Counted from the stretch's first letter, positions 34,877-43,805 are shown. The stretch: DNA of 64,000 bases from Streptomyces fuscichromogenes (GCF_014645815.1 NZ_BMML01000022.1:124001-188000), one strand, 5' to 3'. Numbers and translations are program-made. The notes: generated by a model from the letters alone, not told the origin.

Positions 34877-36247
34877 GTGGGCGCGGACACAGTGGATCTG
34901 CTGGTGATAGGCGGCGGCATGGCGGGGCTCTCGGCGGCCGCCCGGGTGGCGGCCGAGGGCGGCTCGGTGGTGCTGGTGGAGAAGGCGGAGCGCACCGGCG
35001 GCTCCGCGCGCTTCGCCGGCTTCATCTGGACCGCCCCGAGCGTCGAGGAGTTGCGGCGGGTCAATCCCGACGGCGACCCGGAGCTGGCCGCGGCCCTGGT
35101 CGACGGGTTCGCCGACGGTGTGGCCTGGGTGCGGTCGCTCGGCGTGGAGTGCAGACCGCCGGTGCCGGTCCTCGGCTTCGGCCGCGGGCACCAGGTCGAC
35201 ACCGACCACTACCTCGACACCTGCGAACGGCTGGTCCGGGACCGGGGCCAGGAGGTGCTGACCGGCACCTGGACCCGCACCCTCCTGACGGAGAACGGCA
35301 GGGTCACGGGAGCCGAGTGCCTGCTGCCGGACGGCTCGGCGCGCCGCATCGAGGCCGCCTGGACCCTGCTCGCGACCGGCGGCTTCCAGGGCGACCCCGG
35401 CCTGCGCGCCCAGCACCTCCACCCGCAGGCCGCGGACGTCGGCCTGCGGGCCAACCCGCACAGCCGCGGCGACGGACTCGCGCTCGGCCGGGCCGCGGGA
35501 GCGGGGTTCGGCGGGAAGGACGCCGGTTTCTACGGCCATCTGATGCCGGCGGGCGTCTCCCTCGCCGACCCGGCGCGCTTCGTCGACCTCGCGCTCTACT
35601 ACAGCGAGCACGCCCTGCTGTTCGACGTCACGGGCGAGCGCTTCGTCGACGAGACGGTGGGCGACCACCTCACCGCCATGGCCCTGCTGGACCGGCCGCG
35701 GGCCCGCGGTCTGCTGGTCGCGGACGCCCGCGTGCACCGGGAGTGGATCAGCGCCTCGTACGTCGAAGGGATCCCCGGCGTCGACAAGTTCCAGCTGTGC
35801 CATCGGGCCGGCGCCCGCTGCGCGGTGGCGGACGACCTGGAGGACTTCGCGTCGATGCCCGAGGAGTGGGGCTATCCCGGCGCCGTGATCCGCGACCGCG
35901 TCGAGGAGTTCAACGCCACGGCGACGGCGGGCGGCACCCCGGCCCCCGGCCGCCTGCTGGACTCCCGCCCGCTGGACGAACCGCCCTTCTACGTCGTCGA
36001 GGCCGCCCCGGCGGTGACGTTCACCTTCGCGGGCCTGCTGATCGACGCCGGGGCCCGGGTCCGTGCGGCGCCGGGCGAGGGGGGCGCCGACGGGGGCGGT
36101 CCGGTCCCGGGACTGCTCGCGGCAGGCGCGGACGCGGGCGGGCTGTACCGGCGCGGCTACGCGGGCGGCCTCGCCCCCGCCCTGGTCTTCGGGCTGGCGG
36201 CGGCCCGTACCGCGCTCGCCGGCAGGCCCACCGCCGACGGCCGCTGA
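34877..36247 (+). CDS. FAD-dependent dehydrogenase (fumarate reductase/KstD-like flavoprotein)
   Basis: A 456-aa flavoprotein. The N-terminal dinucleotide motif is VIGGGMAGLSAAARVA, followed by KAERTGGSARFAGFIW. LLATGGFQGDPGLRA and NPHSRGDGLALGRAAGA are typical of fumarate reductase-like and 3-ketosteroid dehydrogenase-like proteins. The C-terminal FAD segment is GLYRRGYAGGLAPALVFGLA. It would desaturate a ring or chain next to a carbonyl. No signal peptide. The GTG at 34877 is used; the unit has its own operator copy upstream. Confidence 0.88.
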   Translation: MGADTVDLLVIGGGMAGLSAAARVAAEGGSVVLVEKAERTGGSARFAGFIWTAPSVEELRRVNPDGDPELAAALVDGFADGVAWVRSLGVECRPPVPVLGFGRGHQVDTDHYLDTCERLVRDRGQEVLTGTWTRTLLTENGRVTGAECLLPDGSARRIEAAWTLLATGGFQGDPGLRAQHLHPQAADVGLRANPHSRGDGLALGRAAGAGFGGKDAGFYGHLMPAGVSLADPARFVDLALYYSEHALLFDVTGERFVDETVGDHLTAMALLDRPRARGLLVADARVHREWISASYVEGIPGVDKFQLCHRAGARCAVADDLEDFASMPEEWGYPGAVIRDRVEEFNATATAGGTPAPGRLLDSRPLDEPPFYVVEAAPAVTFTFAGLLIDAGARVRAAPGEGGADGGGPVPGLLAAGADAGGLYRRGYAGGLAPALVFGLAAARTALAGRPTADGR

Positions 36248-36316
36248 GACGGCGCGGGCGGGGCCCGGCACAAATCCCGTGCACGAGTCTTGCCCGTCCG
36301 GCACCGCAGTGCCTAG

Positions 36317-36334
36317 CGTACTGAATTGAGTTCA
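36317..36334. promoter_or_regulatory. Cluster operator, copy 6 (transporter operon)
   Basis: CGTACTGAATTGAGTTCA: full TGAGTTCA right half and ACTGA in the left half, 79 bp before the permease gene. It links import to the same repressor. Confidence 0.7.
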
Positions 36335-36413
36335 CTTTGATTTAGCGTTGCCTGCCGTGCCGGTGAGTTCCGCACGTGTGGCGTGAAACGCGCTCTTCCC
36401 CGAGGGAGGGACT

Positions 36414-37283
36414 GTGAGTCAGTTCCTGCTTGTCCTGGTCAGCGGTGTGGCGAGTGGAGCCGTGTACGGCCTCATGGGCCTCGGGCTGGTCATCATCTAC
36501 CGGGCCACGGATGTCGTGAACTTCGCGATGGCGTCGCTCGCGACCCTGGGCCTGTATGTCGCGGTCTCGCTCCACGACCGCGGGGTGGCGACGGTGTTCG
36601 GCCTCCTCGCCGCGGTCGCGGTCACCGTCGCGGCGGGTCTGCTGGTGCGCGAGACCGTGATCCGGCCCCTGGGCCAGGGACAGCTGTTCTCCGCGCTGGT
36701 CGTGACCATGGGAGTCTCGCTGATCGCCGAGAACCTGGCCGGATCGGTCTGGGGCGAACAACCCCGGGACTTCCCCAGCCTGGTGGACGGCACGGTGCGC
36801 TGGTCGGGCGCGGCCCTGCCGGTGCAGAGCCTGGTGACGATCGGTGTCGCCGCGCTGGCGATGGCCCTGGTGGGCTATCTGTTCGCCCGCACCACGCTCG
36901 GTTCGGCCATGCGCGCCGTGGCCGAGTCGCCCGCGACGGCGCGGGTCGTGGGCCTCGGCGCCCAGCGTCTCGCCCGGATCTCCTGGGCCCTCGGCCTCGG
37001 CCTCGCCGCCCTGGCCGGCTGTCTGTACGCGCCGCGCTCCGGCCTGGCCACCACGGCGCTGACCGCACCGCTGTTCCGGGCCTTCGCCGGGATCTTCCTG
37101 GGCGGCCTGACCAGCATGTACGGCGCTGTCGTCGGCGGACTGGCCATCGGTGTCCTGGACAACCTGGCGGCGAACTACGTCTCCGCCAGCTTCCGCGACA
37201 CGTTCGTGTTCTCGTTCACCGTGCTGGTGCTGCTGATCCGGCCCCAGGGCCTGTTCGGCACCCGCACCTTCCAGCGCGTCTGA
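36414..37283 (+). CDS. Branched-chain-type ABC transporter permease, LivH-like
   Basis: A 289-aa integral membrane protein with about eight hydrophobic segments. VSGVASGAVYGLMGLGLVII at the N-terminus and RPQGLFGTRTFQRV at the C-terminus are signatures of HAAT permeases; an AVAESPATARVVGLGAQ loop contacts the ATPase. The GTG at 36414 follows GAGGGAGG. First gene of the three-gene importer operon. Such systems import amino acids, urea, or aromatic and terpenoid acids; the catabolic context favours the last. Confidence 0.93.
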   Translation: MSQFLLVLVSGVASGAVYGLMGLGLVIIYRATDVVNFAMASLATLGLYVAVSLHDRGVATVFGLLAAVAVTVAAGLLVRETVIRPLGQGQLFSALVVTMGVSLIAENLAGSVWGEQPRDFPSLVDGTVRWSGAALPVQSLVTIGVAALAMALVGYLFARTTLGSAMRAVAESPATARVVGLGAQRLARISWALGLGLAALAGCLYAPRSGLATTALTAPLFRAFAGIFLGGLTSMYGAVVGGLAIGVLDNLAANYVSASFRDTFVFSFTVLVLLIRPQGLFGTRTFQRV

Positions 37284-37295
37284 GGGGTCGCTTCC

Positions 37296-39836
37296 ATGGT
37301 CTTCAACCGTTCCGTCCTGGCGAGGGCCGCCCTGGGACCGGCCGCCGGCGCGGTGCTCATGGTGTTCATGGCCGCCGGCGCGATCCCGGCGTACCAGATG
37401 TACTCGGTGGCGCTGGCGGCCGTGTACACGATCGTCGTGCTGTCGGTCGGCCTGCTCGCCGGCTGGTCCGGCATCTGGTCGGTCGGCCATCCCGCGTTCT
37501 TCGCCATCGGCGCCTACTTCGCCGCGTACGGCAGCGCACACGGCTGGGCCCTGGAGGCGGTGGTCGCGGGGGCGGTGACGGCCGGCGCCGCCCTGGGCGC
37601 CTTCCTCGGGTACGCGGGCGCCCGGTTCTCGGTGCTCTACATCGCCCTGCTGACCCTCGCCTTCACCACGGTGACCCTGGAACTGGTGAACAGGTGGAGC
37701 AGCGTGACCGGCGGCGACCAGGGAGTCCCCGTCCTCCAACTGCGCAGCGCCCTGGGCCTCGGCGTCTTCCCGGGCGGCGGCACCGAGCCGCAGTACCTCG
37801 CGGTGGGCGCGGCGGCCGTGGTCCTCGCCCTGGCCGTGCCCGCCCGTGCCTCGGCGCTGCGGATGCGCCTGGTGGCCGCCAAGTCGCATCCCATGGCGGC
37901 CCGTACGGTCGGGATCGCGCCGGAGGCCCAGTCGTCGCTGTCGTTCGCGGTGAGCGGCGCGTGCACGAGCTTCGCGGGGGTGCTGCTCGGCCTGATCACC
38001 GGGTTCGTCAGCCCGGACCCGTTCTCGCTCTCCTTCGGCATCTCCCTGATCGCGGCGTGCGTACTCGGCGGGGTCGGCTCGGTCCTCGGCGCCGTGGCCG
38101 GCGGCATCTACCTGACCTGGAGCCCCTCGCTCTCCACCGCCGTGGGGGTGCCCCAGCCGGTGGTGCAGGGCCTGGTGCTGATCGCGATCCTCCTCTTCCT
38201 GCCCGGAGGGGTCGTGCCGTTCCTCGCCGGGCCGGCGCGACGGGTCCTGAGGGGCGTACTGCGACGGCCGGCGGCGGGGCACCGGCCGTCCCCCGAGCCG
38301 CCCGAGCCATCCGAGCCGCCCGAGCCGCTCCCGGCGCTCGGGCCCCCGGCGGAAGGTCCGGCGCTCCTCCACCTGGAACACGTGTCCGTCTCCTACGGCG
38401 GACTCAAGGCCCTGGAGGACGCCTCGATGTCCGTGCGGCAGGACGAGATCCTCGCCGTCATCGGTCCCAACGGGGCTGGAAAGACCACGCTGTTGAACGT
38501 GCTGTCCGGGCTGACCGGCAATGGACGCGTGAGCGGGACGGCCGACCTCGCCGGCCGGGCGCTGCTGAGGACGAGGGCGACCGCGCGTCGCCGGCTGGGG
38601 ATCGGCCGTACCTTCCAGCACGCGGAGGTGTTCTCCGAACTCACCGTCGCCGAGAACGTGTTGTGCACCCGCCGCCGGATCAGGGCCGGCGACCGGGACG
38701 CCGTGGCACGGCTGCTGCGCTCCGTGGGCCTCGCGGAGGTGGCCGACCGTCGCCCCACGGAGCTGCCGTTCGGCCTGCAGAAGCGCCTCGATCTCGCGCG
38801 GGCGATGGCCGAGAGGCCCCGGCTGCTGATCCTGGACGAACCCTTCGGCGGGCTCGACGCGGGCGAACGGGCCCTGCTGGCACAGCACATCAGGCGGCTC
38901 AACGCCGACGGCACCGCCGTGGTCGTCATCGACCATGTCCTCGACGACCTCTTCTCCGTCGCCCACCGGGTGCTCGCGTTCGACTTCGGCCGCACCATCG
39001 GTGACGGCACCCCGGACACCGTGCTCCAGGATCCGAAGGTGCGGTCGTCCTACCTGGGAACGGTCGGCAGCCGGGCCCGGCTCCCCGACACCGTGGGCGA
39101 ACGGAGCCTGATCCGGCTGCGCGGGACAGGTCATTCGTACGGCGGTGTGGTCGCCCTGCGGGACATCGACCTCGACGTCCGGGAAGGAAGCGTGCTCGGT
39201 GTCGCGGGGGCCAACGGCGCGGGCAAGAGCACCCTCGCCGGCATCCTGCACGGCTCGCTCCGGCCCGCCCACGGCGTACGGGAGTCGTCCGGCGCTGTCC
39301 GCACCAGCCTCGCACCCGAGGGCCGCGGACTGTTCAGGACGCTGTCGCTGCGCGAGAACCTGGAGGTCGCGGCGTACGCGGCCGGTATCACGGGCGCGGC
39401 GCTGCGCGAACGGCTGGAGGAGACCGTCCAGTGGCTGCCGGTACGGCTGCGTGACCGGATGTCCGTCCCGGCCGCCGGGCTGTCGGGCGGTGAGCAGCAG
39501 ATGCTCGCCGTCGCCCGCGCGCTGATCGTCCGGCCGGACGTGCTGATCGTCGACGAACCGGCCCTCGGGCTGGCCCCCGCCCTGGTGGACGAGGTCTACG
39601 ACCGGCTCATCGGGCTGACCCACGACGGCCTGACGGTGGTGCTCCTCGAACAGTCCCTCAGCCGGGCCATGGCGGTCTGCCACGAGGTGGCCGTCCTGCA
39701 CGAGGGCGTCGTCGCCGCTCAAGGACGGCCGGGCGACCGGCAGTTCGCGGCGCTGGCGGAATCGGCGTATTTCAGCGGCGGCCCGGTGCCGGCCACGACC
39801 GCGTCGGCCGCCGCCCGGACCTCCCAAGTGAAGTGA
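37296..39836 (+). CDS. Triple-fusion ABC transporter: LivM-like permease plus LivG- and LivF-like ATPases
   Basis: An 846-aa protein that combines three normally separate subunits. Residues 1-310 are a LivM-like permease (GWSGIWSVGHPAFFAIGAY; GGVGSVLGAVAGGIYL). A Pro/Glu linker follows. Residues 345-590 are ATPase 1 with Walker A GPNGAGKTTL, a degenerate signature LPFGLQKRLDLARAM and Walker B LLILDEPFGGL. Residues 605-830 are ATPase 2 with GANGAGKSTL, an intact LSGGEQQML and VLIVDEPALGL. ATPase 2 is slightly shortened between Walker A and the signature. Frame and codon use are uniform, so this is a genuine fusion. It is 12 bp downstream of the LivH-like gene. Confidence 0.93.
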   Translation: MVFNRSVLARAALGPAAGAVLMVFMAAGAIPAYQMYSVALAAVYTIVVLSVGLLAGWSGIWSVGHPAFFAIGAYFAAYGSAHGWALEAVVAGAVTAGAALGAFLGYAGARFSVLYIALLTLAFTTVTLELVNRWSSVTGGDQGVPVLQLRSALGLGVFPGGGTEPQYLAVGAAAVVLALAVPARASALRMRLVAAKSHPMAARTVGIAPEAQSSLSFAVSGACTSFAGVLLGLITGFVSPDPFSLSFGISLIAACVLGGVGSVLGAVAGGIYLTWSPSLSTAVGVPQPVVQGLVLIAILLFLPGGVVPFLAGPARRVLRGVLRRPAAGHRPSPEPPEPSEPPEPLPALGPPAEGPALLHLEHVSVSYGGLKALEDASMSVRQDEILAVIGPNGAGKTTLLNVLSGLTGNGRVSGTADLAGRALLRTRATARRRLGIGRTFQHAEVFSELTVAENVLCTRRRIRAGDRDAVARLLRSVGLAEVADRRPTELPFGLQKRLDLARAMAERPRLLILDEPFGGLDAGERALLAQHIRRLNADGTAVVVIDHVLDDLFSVAHRVLAFDFGRTIGDGTPDTVLQDPKVRSSYLGTVGSRARLPDTVGERSLIRLRGTGHSYGGVVALRDIDLDVREGSVLGVAGANGAGKSTLAGILHGSLRPAHGVRESSGAVRTSLAPEGRGLFRTLSLRENLEVAAYAAGITGAALRERLEETVQWLPVRLRDRMSVPAAGLSGGEQQMLAVARALIVRPDVLIVDEPALGLAPALVDEVYDRLIGLTHDGLTVVLLEQSLSRAMAVCHEVAVLHEGVVAAQGRPGDRQFAALAESAYFSGGPVPATTASAAARTSQVK

Positions 39837-39869
39837 ATCCCGTTGTGCACGTTGTGAACGAGGTGGACC

Positions 39870-41078
39870 GTGTTCCGAACAATCAGCAGATTCCGCCGGG
39901 TGGCGGGAACGACAGCCGTGCTCGCCGCGCTGGCGCTGACCGCAAGCGCGTGCGCCGGTCAGGACTCGGCGTCGGCGAGTAGCAGCTCCGCCGAGATCCA
40001 CATCGGCGCGTGGCTGCCCCTGACGGGCTCCACCGCCACGTACGGCGTGGCCGAGAAGGTGGGTGCCGACGCGTACTTCAAGATGCTCAACGCCCAAGGC
40101 GGCATCAACGGCCGCAAGGTCGAGTGGACCGTCAAGGACAACGCGGCCGATCCGCAGCAGACCGTGCAGATCGCACGTGAACTCGTGGGCCAGGACAAGG
40201 TCGTGGCCATCGTCAACGCGAACGGCACCGCTCAGGCGGAGGCCGCCTTCCCGTTCGTCCTCAACCAGTCGAAGGTGCCGGTCCTCAACGAGGTGGGCGG
40301 CACCGAGAACTGGTACAAGCCGCCGCGCGCAGGCCTGTTCGGCACCCAGACCCTGTACGAGGACCAGGCCGCGGCGGTCGCCGCGTGGGCGGTGCAGGAC
40401 GGCGCGAAGAAGATCCTCGTCGTGCACAGCGACCCGGCCGCGTTCGTGAACGTGGCCGAGCAGGTGGCGCCCGTCGCCAAGAAGGCGGACCCCTCGGTCG
40501 AGGTCGACCGGCTGCCGGTCAAGTACCAGACCACCGACTACACACCGGTGATCAGCAAGGTGAAGGCGGCGAAACCGCAGGCGGTCATCCTGATCCTCAC
40601 CTCACCCGAGGCGGCCGCCTTCCTCAAGGAGGCCAAGCTGCAGGGCCTCTCCCTGCCCACCTATGCCTACGCCCCGGTGGCCGCGGAGTCGACGATCGCG
40701 CTGGCCAAGGACGCCGCCGAGGGCCTCAAGGCCGTCCAGCTGGTGAAGGCGCCCTCGGACGACGACCCCGCGGTGAAGGAGTTCCGGACCGCGATGGCCA
40801 AGTACGAGCCCGGTCAGACCGCGGGCTTCCTCGCCCTGTGGGGCTGGAGCAACGCCAAGGTCTTCGCCGAGATCGCGAAGACGGTCAAGGGCCCGGTCAC
40901 GGCCCAGTCCCTCACCGCGGCGTACCAGAAGGCGTCGAAGGTGGACACGGGAGTGTCCCCGGTCATGAGCTTCAGCGCGAGCAGTCACCTGGGGACCCGC
41001 AGCGTGCAGAAGGTGGTGGTGAAGAACGGCGTCTGGACGTCCGTCGGCGACTTCTACACACCCCCGGCACGCGGCTGA
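39870..41078 (+). CDS. Substrate-binding lipoprotein of the ABC importer (LivK-like)
   Basis: A 402-aa secreted binding protein. A basic N-terminus, hydrophobic core and lipobox LTASAC give a lipidated Cys28. The mature part is a type I periplasmic-binding protein: HIGAWLPLTGSTATYGVAEK, GKVEWTVKDNAADPQQ-like strands, then KVPVLNEVGGTENWYKPP. This determines transporter specificity, but the ligand pocket cannot be read. GTG at 39870, 33 bp after the fusion transporter gene, so same operon. A hairpin at 41098-41132 ends the unit. Confidence 0.93.
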   Translation: MFRTISRFRRVAGTTAVLAALALTASACAGQDSASASSSSAEIHIGAWLPLTGSTATYGVAEKVGADAYFKMLNAQGGINGRKVEWTVKDNAADPQQTVQIARELVGQDKVVAIVNANGTAQAEAAFPFVLNQSKVPVLNEVGGTENWYKPPRAGLFGTQTLYEDQAAAVAAWAVQDGAKKILVVHSDPAAFVNVAEQVAPVAKKADPSVEVDRLPVKYQTTDYTPVISKVKAAKPQAVILILTSPEAAAFLKEAKLQGLSLPTYAYAPVAAESTIALAKDAAEGLKAVQLVKAPSDDDPAVKEFRTAMAKYEPGQTAGFLALWGWSNAKVFAEIAKTVKGPVTAQSLTAAYQKASKVDTGVSPVMSFSASSHLGTRSVQKVVVKNGVWTSVGDFYTPPARG

Positions 41079-41097
41079 CCGCCCACGGCCTCGGATC

Positions 41098-41132
41098 GGT
41101 TGCCTGGAGGCACCTTCGCGCTCCAGGCAGCC
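41098..41132. terminator. Bidirectional hairpin terminator
   Basis: Stem GGTTGCCTGGAG/CTCCAGGCAGCC: 12 pairs with one G-U, around an 11-nt loop. It lies between the convergent livK-like and deformylase genes, 20 bp after the former's stop and 54 bp after the latter's. Confidence 0.75.
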
Positions 41133-41186
41133 CGAGGACCGGGGAACCGGCCGCCCGGCCGCGGCCGGGGACCTGCCGGTCGCGCT

Positions 41187-41729
41187 CTACCCGTGCGGCG
41201 AGCGCTTGACCTTCGCCAGCGCGTTCTCGTCGAACCAGGCGGCCTCGCGCAGCGTGGCCAGCCACCGTTCCTGCTGTACGGGGGTGAGCCTGTCGATGAA
41301 CAGCACGCCGTCCAGATGGTCGGTCTCGTGCTGGATGCAGCGGGCGAGGAACCCGTCGCCGACGACCTGGACCGGGTCGCCCTTCATCGTGTAGCCCTTC
41401 GCCACGACGTTCATCCGGCGCCTGGTGTCCAGGTAGACGCCCGGGATGGACAGGCATCCCTCCATGCCGTCCTGCGTCTCCTCGTCCGGGAAGTCCACGA
41501 CGGGATTGACCAGATGGTCCAGGTCGCCCTCGATCAGCTTCGGGCTCCAGACGAACACGCGGAGCCCGACGCCGAGTTGGGGCGCGGCAAGCCCGGCTCC
41601 CTGCCGGTCGCCCAACGTCTCGCGCAGGTCGCGGACCAAGGTGTGCAGCTCACCGTCGAAATCGGTCACCGGCTTGGCGGGCTCCCGCAGCACCGGGTCG
41701 CCGAGTTCCCTGATCGGGACAACCGTCAT
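41187..41729 (-). CDS. def: Peptide deformylase
   Basis: A 180-aa metalloenzyme that removes the formyl group from nascent proteins. All three motifs are intact: GAGLAAPQLG, EGCLSIPG and QHETDHLDG, giving the Cys and two His metal ligands and the catalytic Glu. It is not next to fmt or other translation genes, so it is probably an accessory copy. Its upstream region is homologous to that of the MMPL exporter at 43927-46107, with the two-component system between the two genes, which suggests induction as an inhibitor-insensitive copy. ATG at 41729 has AAGGAGAAG upstream. Confidence 0.95.
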   Translation of the reverse strand: MTVVPIRELGDPVLREPAKPVTDFDGELHTLVRDLRETLGDRQGAGLAAPQLGVGLRVFVWSPKLIEGDLDHLVNPVVDFPDEETQDGMEGCLSIPGVYLDTRRRMNVVAKGYTMKGDPVQVVGDGFLARCIQHETDHLDGVLFIDRLTPVQQERWLATLREAAWFDENALAKVKRSPHG

Positions 41730-41774
41730 ACAGACCTTCTCCTTCTTGTCAGATGCGCTGAACCCGCACGGGCA

Positions 41775-41887
41775 TCATTCAGCCAGGAACGCCCGGCAGG
41801 ATCGTCACTCGTTGTCGGTCGGTTTCCACGCCGCCCCTCACCCCTGCGGACGAGTCCCTCCGACCCGAGGTCGTTCCAAGGAGTGAT
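41775..41887 (-). promoter_or_regulatory. Deformylase upstream region, homologous to the MMPL upstream region
   Basis: The block from TCATTCAG (41775) through ATCGTCACTCGTTG (41801-41814) to GTCGTTCCAAGGAGTGAT (41870-41887) matches 46161-46273 without a gap in spacing. The last 18-mer is a degraded copy of the palindrome at 46256. Likely bound by the response regulator encoded just upstream. Confidence 0.75.
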
Positions 41888-41902
41888 GGGGCCCAGGTGG
41901 CG

Positions 41903-42589
41903 TCACCCGGCCCCGGACGACGGTCCGTTCAGAGCGCGGCGGGCCAGGACGGCGGCCTGGGCGCGGCTCTGGCATCCCGTTTTCGCCAGCGTGCGGCTGA
42001 CGTGCGTCTTCACCGTGTGCAGACTGACCGTGAGCCGCTCGGCGATCTCCGCGTTGCTCAGCCCTTCGCCCACCAGGCGCAGCACATCGCGTTCCCGTGG
42101 TGTCAGTTCGGCCAGCCGGGCCAGGTCGCCGTGGTCCGGCCGCCGCCGGGTGGCGAGGTGGCTCGTGATGATCCGGCGGGTGACCGCGGGACTGAGCGCG
42201 CTGTGCCCGGCGGCCGTGGCCCGCACCGCGGCGGTCAGCTCTTCGTGGGAACTGGTCTTCAGCAGGAACCCCGCCGCGCCGGCGGCGAGCGCCCGGTCGA
42301 CGTACTCGCCGAGGCCGAACGTGGTCATCACCAGCGCCCGGGTGCGGCCGGGCCCCAGCAGGCCGAGGCGGTTCAGTTCGGCCAGCGTCCACAGCCCGTC
42401 GCGGCGCGGCATCCGGATGTCCAGGATCAGCACGTCGGGTCTCAGCCGGACGCACGCCGCGACGGCCTCCTCGCCGTCCCCCGCGGTCCCGGTGACGGTG
42501 ATGTCGTCCTGGGCGGCGAGAATGGCGGCCAGACCGTCGCGGATGATCCGCTCGTCGTCCGCGACCAGTACGGTGATGGGCTCAGACAC
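41903..42589 (-). CDS. NarL/LuxR-family response regulator
   Basis: A 228-aa regulator. Receiver domain 1-120 has the acidic pocket ADDERI, phospho-acceptor Asp57 (LILDIRMPRRDG), MTTFG and Lys111 (FLLKTSS). The LuxR HTH lies at about 158-218 (LTPRERDVLRLVGEGLSNAE; TVSLHTVKTHVSRTLAK). It overlaps the kinase gene by 8 bp (42582-42589), forming one operon. It is expected to bind the inverted repeats seen upstream of the deformylase and MMPL genes. Confidence 0.95.
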   Translation of the reverse strand: MSEPITVLVADDERIIRDGLAAILAAQDDITVTGTAGDGEEAVAACVRLRPDVLILDIRMPRRDGLWTLAELNRLGLLGPGRTRALVMTTFGLGEYVDRALAAGAAGFLLKTSSHEELTAAVRATAAGHSALSPAVTRRIITSHLATRRRPDHGDLARLAELTPRERDVLRLVGEGLSNAEIAERLTVSLHTVKTHVSRTLAKTGCQSRAQAAVLARRALNGPSSGAG

Positions 42590-43805
42590 CGGCGGCGTCC
42601 AGCGACTCGGTACTCACCGGCAGTGCGGCCACCACCTGGAAGCCGCCGTCCTCGGTCGGGCCGGCGCGCAGTTCGCCGCCCAGCGCGTCGACCCGTTCAC
42701 GCATGCTGACCAGTCCGAGACCGGAGCCCCAGCCGGCCGTGCCGGGTTCCGTCGGCCGGGTGTTGACCACCTCGCAGCGCAGCTGTCCCGCGTCCGCGGT
42801 GACGGTGACCCGGACCGGGGCCCCCGGCGCGTGCCGGCGGGCGTTGGTGAGCGACTCCTGCACGATGCGGTAGACGGCGAGCTGTACCAGCCGCGGCAGT
42901 ACCTCCCCTTCGGCCGGGATCTCGATCAGCGCCTCCACCCGCGCGCCCGCGTCCCGGCTGCGGTCCAGCAGTTCCGACAGGTCGTCAAGGCCGGGCACGG
43001 GGCCCGGCGGCACCGCCTCGTCGGGGCCGCGCAGCACGCGCAGCAGGTCCCGTAACTCGCCGCCGGCCTGGCGGCCCGCGACCGCGAGTCCGTCTATCTG
43101 GGTGCGGGACCACGACGGCAGCTCGCCGCCCCGGGCGCGCAGGGTCTCCGCGCGCACCACGAGCAGGGTCAGCGAGTGCGCCACCACGTCGTGCATCTCG
43201 CGGGCGATCCGCACCCGCTCCTGCTGCGCGGCCTGCTGCTCCCGCACCCGCTGTGCGCGCAGCACGTCCTCGACGCGCTGCGCGGTCGCGGCCAGGTTCG
43301 CGCGGTGGGTGCGCGCGGCGAACCCGGTGGCCCAGGCCAACGGCATGGGGGCGACGACGGCCAGTACGTCCGAACCGCCCCGGTACTGCGGCGAGGCGGC
43401 GGTCAGGTGGTTGGTCCACAGCCCCGCGGCGACCACCGCGCCGCCGCCGAGCAGGGCCGTCCAGGTGCCCGCCCAGCTCGTCGAGTGGCTGCCCACGCCG
43501 TACAGGGCGGCCGCGAGGGACAGGAAGACCAGCGAGGAGAGCCGTACCCCGTCGGCCGCGCCCCAGACGACCGCGGCCACCAGGGTGTTGACGATGACCA
43601 GGAACACGGTCACCGGCACTCTGCGCCGCAGCGGCAGGGCCACCGCGACCACCGCTTCGCAGCCGGCCAGCAGCCACCAGCCCCGCGCCGAGCCGTCCGT
43701 GTTCTGCTGCATCAGCGGCGCCGGGCACAGGGTCAGCACCACAAGCCCGGCATCGACGGCCCACGGGCGCCATCGTGTGCGCCACCGACCGGAGTCCTTC
43801 GTCAC
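42582..43805 (-). CDS. Two-component sensor histidine kinase (HisKA_3/DesK-like)
   Basis: A 407-aa membrane kinase. Four to five hydrophobic segments occupy residues 15-165 with no large extracytoplasmic loop, so the signal is probably sensed in or at the membrane. The H-box is REMHDVVAHSLTLLVVRAE with His205; an HATPase domain follows with ESLTNARRHAPGAP and GSGLGLVSMRERVDALGG. GTG at 43805. Partner of the response regulator at 41903. The flanking deformylase and exporter genes suggest it detects an antibiotic or membrane stress. Confidence 0.95.
   Translation of the reverse strand: MTKDSGRWRTRWRPWAVDAGLVVLTLCPAPLMQQNTDGSARGWWLLAGCEAVVAVALPLRRRVPVTVFLVIVNTLVAAVVWGAADGVRLSSLVFLSLAAALYGVGSHSTSWAGTWTALLGGGAVVAAGLWTNHLTAASPQYRGGSDVLAVVAPMPLAWATGFAARTHRANLAATAQRVEDVLRAQRVREQQAAQQERVRIAREMHDVVAHSLTLLVVRAETLRARGGELPSWSRTQIDGLAVAGRQAGGELRDLLRVLRGPDEAVPPGPVPGLDDLSELLDRSRDAGARVEALIEIPAEGEVLPRLVQLAVYRIVQESLTNARRHAPGAPVRVTVTADAGQLRCEVVNTRPTEPGTAGWGSGLGLVSMRERVDALGGELRAGPTEDGGFQVVAALPVSTESLDAAGV

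Noticed and set aside
17148..36334. Assigning the shared operator to KstR or KstR2 and calling the cluster steroid catabolism
   Set aside because: The motif does not match the KstR or KstR2 consensus I remember, and no steroid ring-opening genes are present.
36342..40427. Very long open frame on the minus strand opposite the transporter operon
   Set aside because: It is an antisense shadow produced by high third-position GC; it has no family motifs, is rich in Arg, Gly and Gln, and lies opposite clear ABC transporter genes.
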